Positions 35,224 through 36,904 of a stretch of 36,904 nucleotides of DNA are shown here, piece after piece. The stretch is from Azoarcus sp. (GTDB lineage Bacteria > Pseudomonadota > Gammaproteobacteria > Burkholderiales > Rhodocyclaceae). Under the pieces are notes generated by a model. The model was given only the letters and a program-made list of their open reading frames with translations, was not told the DNA's origin and did not search any database. The stretch spans positions 1-36,904 of the forward strand of contig JAIRMC010000014.1 in NCBI GenBank assembly GCA_031258965.1, given 5' to 3'. The position numbers were made by a program, and so were the translations under genes. The number at the start of each line of letters is the position of its first letter. Positions within the stretch are counted from its first letter, which is position 1.

Positions 35224-35901
35224 TTACTTGCCCACGGGCCGCCACGCGCCGCTGTCGATAGCGGCGGTCAAACGGTCGACCGCTTCACGGATGGCCAGAT
35301 CCAGCACTTTCCCATTCAGCGTGGAATCATAGCCGGAGGTGCCGCCGAAGCCGATGACCTCCCGGCTGGAAAGCGCGTATTCCCCCGCACCCTGCACCGA
35401 ATGGACAACTTCCGTAGTGTGGGTGTCGACGATATTGAGGCTCACCTTGGCATAGGCAACCTGCCGCTTGCCGCGCCCGAGAATGCCGAACAACTGGTGG
35501 TCGCCCACTTCCTTGCGGCCAAACTCCGTCACATCGCCGGTGAGGACATACGCGGCGCCTTTCAGCGCCTGGGCCTCGTTGCGGATCTGGGCTTCTTGCG
35601 ACGCCTCCGCCATGTTGTCGCGGTCGAGCACGGTAAAGCGGTTGGTCTGCTGCAAATGCGTTATCAGGATGGTTTTGGCCTGGCTGCCGAGGCGATCCAC
35701 GCCGTCCGAAAACAAGCCGCGCATGAAACTGGAGCGGTTGTCGAACTTGCCGACCGCGATGGGGGAACGCGGGCCGTGATAAGCAACCGCCGCGCTGGCG
35801 GTTTGTTCGACGGCCAGGGACCGATGACTTTCCGTGGCGCATCCTGCGAAAAGCAAGGCCAGGAGGGAAGTTGCAATGCAAGAAGTGTAGGAGCGCTTCA
35901 T
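35224..35901 (-). CDS. CsgG/HfaB-family outer membrane lipoprotein
   Basis: A 225-residue lipoprotein (lipobox FAGC, Cys21) of the CsgG family, which includes the curli secretion pore. Family segments include FDNRSSFMRGLFSDGVDRLGSQ, NRFTVLDRDNM, ALKGAAYVLTGDVTEFG and KVSLNIVDTHTTEVV; it is shorter than CsgG of E. coli (about 277). No curli subunits or csgE/F genes are present, so pore function is not shown. The ATG at 35901 has an AAGGTGGA site. First gene of the operon with DUF4810 and DUF799. Confidence 0.9.
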   Translation of the reverse strand: MKRSYTSCIATSLLALLFAGCATESHRSLAVEQTASAAVAYHGPRSPIAVGKFDNRSSFMRGLFSDGVDRLGSQAKTILITHLQQTNRFTVLDRDNMAEASQEAQIRNEAQALKGAAYVLTGDVTEFGRKEVGDHQLFGILGRGKRQVAYAKVSLNIVDTHTTEVVHSVQGAGEYALSSREVIGFGGTSGYDSTLNGKVLDLAIREAVDRLTAAIDSGAWRPVGK

Positions 35902-36065
35902 TAAAAATCCACCTTGGTTCAGATTTAGGTTCGGATAGCAAACAGGCATGAAATGGCGCTGATGCCAAAATCAAAAATCAGCGCACATGCTACCATGCCC
36001 GCCGACACAGGTCACGATTAGTTAGAATGCGCAACCCAGTATTTTTGAACATCCTTGTTTGCACC

Positions 36066-36904
36066 ATGGAATTGCCCAAGAGTTTCGAGCCTGCGGTGAT
36101 CGAATCCCGCCTTTACAGTGAATGGGAATCCTGCGGCTATTTCGCCGTCGGGCTGGATGCCGCAAAGCCCAAGGATGAAGCGTTCTGCATCCTGTTGCCG
36201 CCGCCAAACGTCACTGGCACCCTGCACATGGGGCACGGCTTCAACCACACGCTCATGGATGCCCTCATCCGCTACCATCGGATGCGTGGCGCGAACACGT
36301 TGTGGCAGCCGGGCACCGACCACGCGGGCATCGCCACCCAGATCGTCGTCGAACGGCTGCTTGGCGCGCAAGGCGTCTCCCGCCACGACCTGGGGCGCGA
36401 AAAATTCCTGGAAAAAGTCTGGGAATGGAAAAAGCACTCCGGCGGCACGATCACCCGCCAGATGCGCCGCCTGGGCGACAGTCCGGACTGGACGCGCGAG
36501 CGCTTCACCATGGACGAGGGCCTGAGCCGCGTCGTCACCGAAACCTTTGTCCGCCTCTATAAGGAAGGCTTGATCTATCGCGGCAAGCGCTTGGTCAACT
36601 GGGACCCGAAGCTCAAGACCGCCGTCTCCGACCTCGAAGTGGAAAGCGAGGAAGAAGACGGTTTCCTGTGGCACATCCGCTATCCGCTGGCCGACGGCAG
36701 CGGCCATCTCACCGTCGCCACCACCCGCCCCGAAACCATGCTCGGCGACACCGCCGTGATGGTGCACCCCGAAGACGAACGCTATCGCCATCTGATCGGC
36801 AAGACCGTGAAGCTGCCGCTCGCCGGACGCGAAATTCCCGTCATCGCCGATACCCATGTGGATCGGGAATTCGGTACCGGCGTGGTGAAAGTCACCCCGG
36901 CGCA
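36066..36904 (+). CDS. valS: Valyl-tRNA synthetase, N-terminal part (truncated by window edge)
   Basis: Class I aminoacyl-tRNA synthetase that charges tRNA-Val. About 280 residues are seen, starting [20 protein letters not shown] as in ValRS. The class I signature is [13 protein letters not shown] (HIGH variant HMGH), followed by [13 protein letters not shown] and, in the editing-domain part, [15 protein letters not shown] and [10 protein letters not shown] at the edge. An in-frame ATG at 36027 would add 13 residues but does not match the family; 36066 is preferred. The gene diverges from the CsgG-like operon. Confidence 0.96.
   Translation, partial: MELPKSFEPAVIESRLYSEWESCGYFAVGLDAAKPKDEAFCILLPPPNVTGTLHMGHGFNHTLMDALIRYHRMRGANTLWQPGTDHAGIATQIVVERLLGAQGVSRHDLGREKFLEKVWEWKKHSGGTITRQMRRLGDSPDWTRERFTMDEGLSRVVTETFVRLYKEGLIYRGKRLVNWDPKLKTAVSDLEVESEEEDGFLWHIRYPLADGSGHLTVATTRPETMLGDTAVMVHPEDERYRHLIGKTVKLPLAGREIPVIADTHVDREFGTGVVKVTPA

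Overview
The window reads as a chromosomal segment of a GC-rich betaproteobacterium, most likely a member of Rhodocyclales or a close relative. The reasons are the complete gammaproteobacterial/betaproteobacterial-type isc operon with an extra cysteine desulfurase between iscR and iscS, a MaoC-phosphotransacetylase fusion next to acetate kinase, and a pcm-tolC pair. The genus assignment is inference; no rRNA or tRNA gene is visible. Gene order is dense and mostly housekeeping, with an accessory stretch for surface, envelope and signalling functions between about 15.2 and 36 kb.

Layout: (1) 1-1.3 kb, the 5' part of comEC (DNA uptake channel), running off the left edge, preceded by a doubtful small ORF. 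(2) 1.4-4.6 kb, an acyl-phosphate cassette: enoyl-CoA hydratase/phosphotransacetylase fusion, acetate kinase, and a PduL-type phosphotransacylase. (3) 4.7-11.5 kb, on the minus strand, the Fe-S cluster assembly operon iscR-(second desulfurase)-iscS-iscU-iscA-hscB-hscA-fdx-iscX, with an IscR-type promoter carrying a duplicated operator-like sequence. (4) 11.7-13.3 kb, a small PilZ protein, DsbB and an FMN azoreductase. (5) 13.3-15.1 kb, mtnA overlapped by a FucA-like class II aldolase, which suggests the methylthioadenosine-to-DHAP shunt. (6) 15.2-17.2 kb, a TolC-family protein and Pcm. (7) 17.4-22.2 kb, a Lap-type adhesion control module: degenerate GGDEF/EAL receptor LapD, periplasmic protease LapG with an unusual basic tail, and a divergent TolC/LapE-like outer membrane protein. 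The adhesin itself is not in the window. (8) 22.4-26.2 kb, a 1144-residue single-chain fusion of an NCS1-like permease, a cysteine-rich module, a histidine kinase and a receiver domain, followed by a small exported TPR-like protein. (9) 26.3-31.2 kb, an exported coiled-coil protein, an ABC-F ATPase (YheS-like), an exported unknown, oligoribonuclease and RsgA. (10) 31.2-35.9 kb, envelope genes: a large unknown lipoprotein in an AT-richer patch, a DUF2167 membrane protein, and a three-lipoprotein operon (CsgG-like, DUF4810, DUF799). (11) 36.07 kb to the right edge, the start of valS.

The most notable items are the transporter-sensor-kinase fusion (22370-25804), the Lap module whose LapG has a lysine/arginine-rich C-terminal tail, an acetate kinase flanked by two unrelated phosphotransacylases, the mtnA-aldolase pair, and three copies of a palindromic GTCATTGCGAG repeat in intergenic positions.
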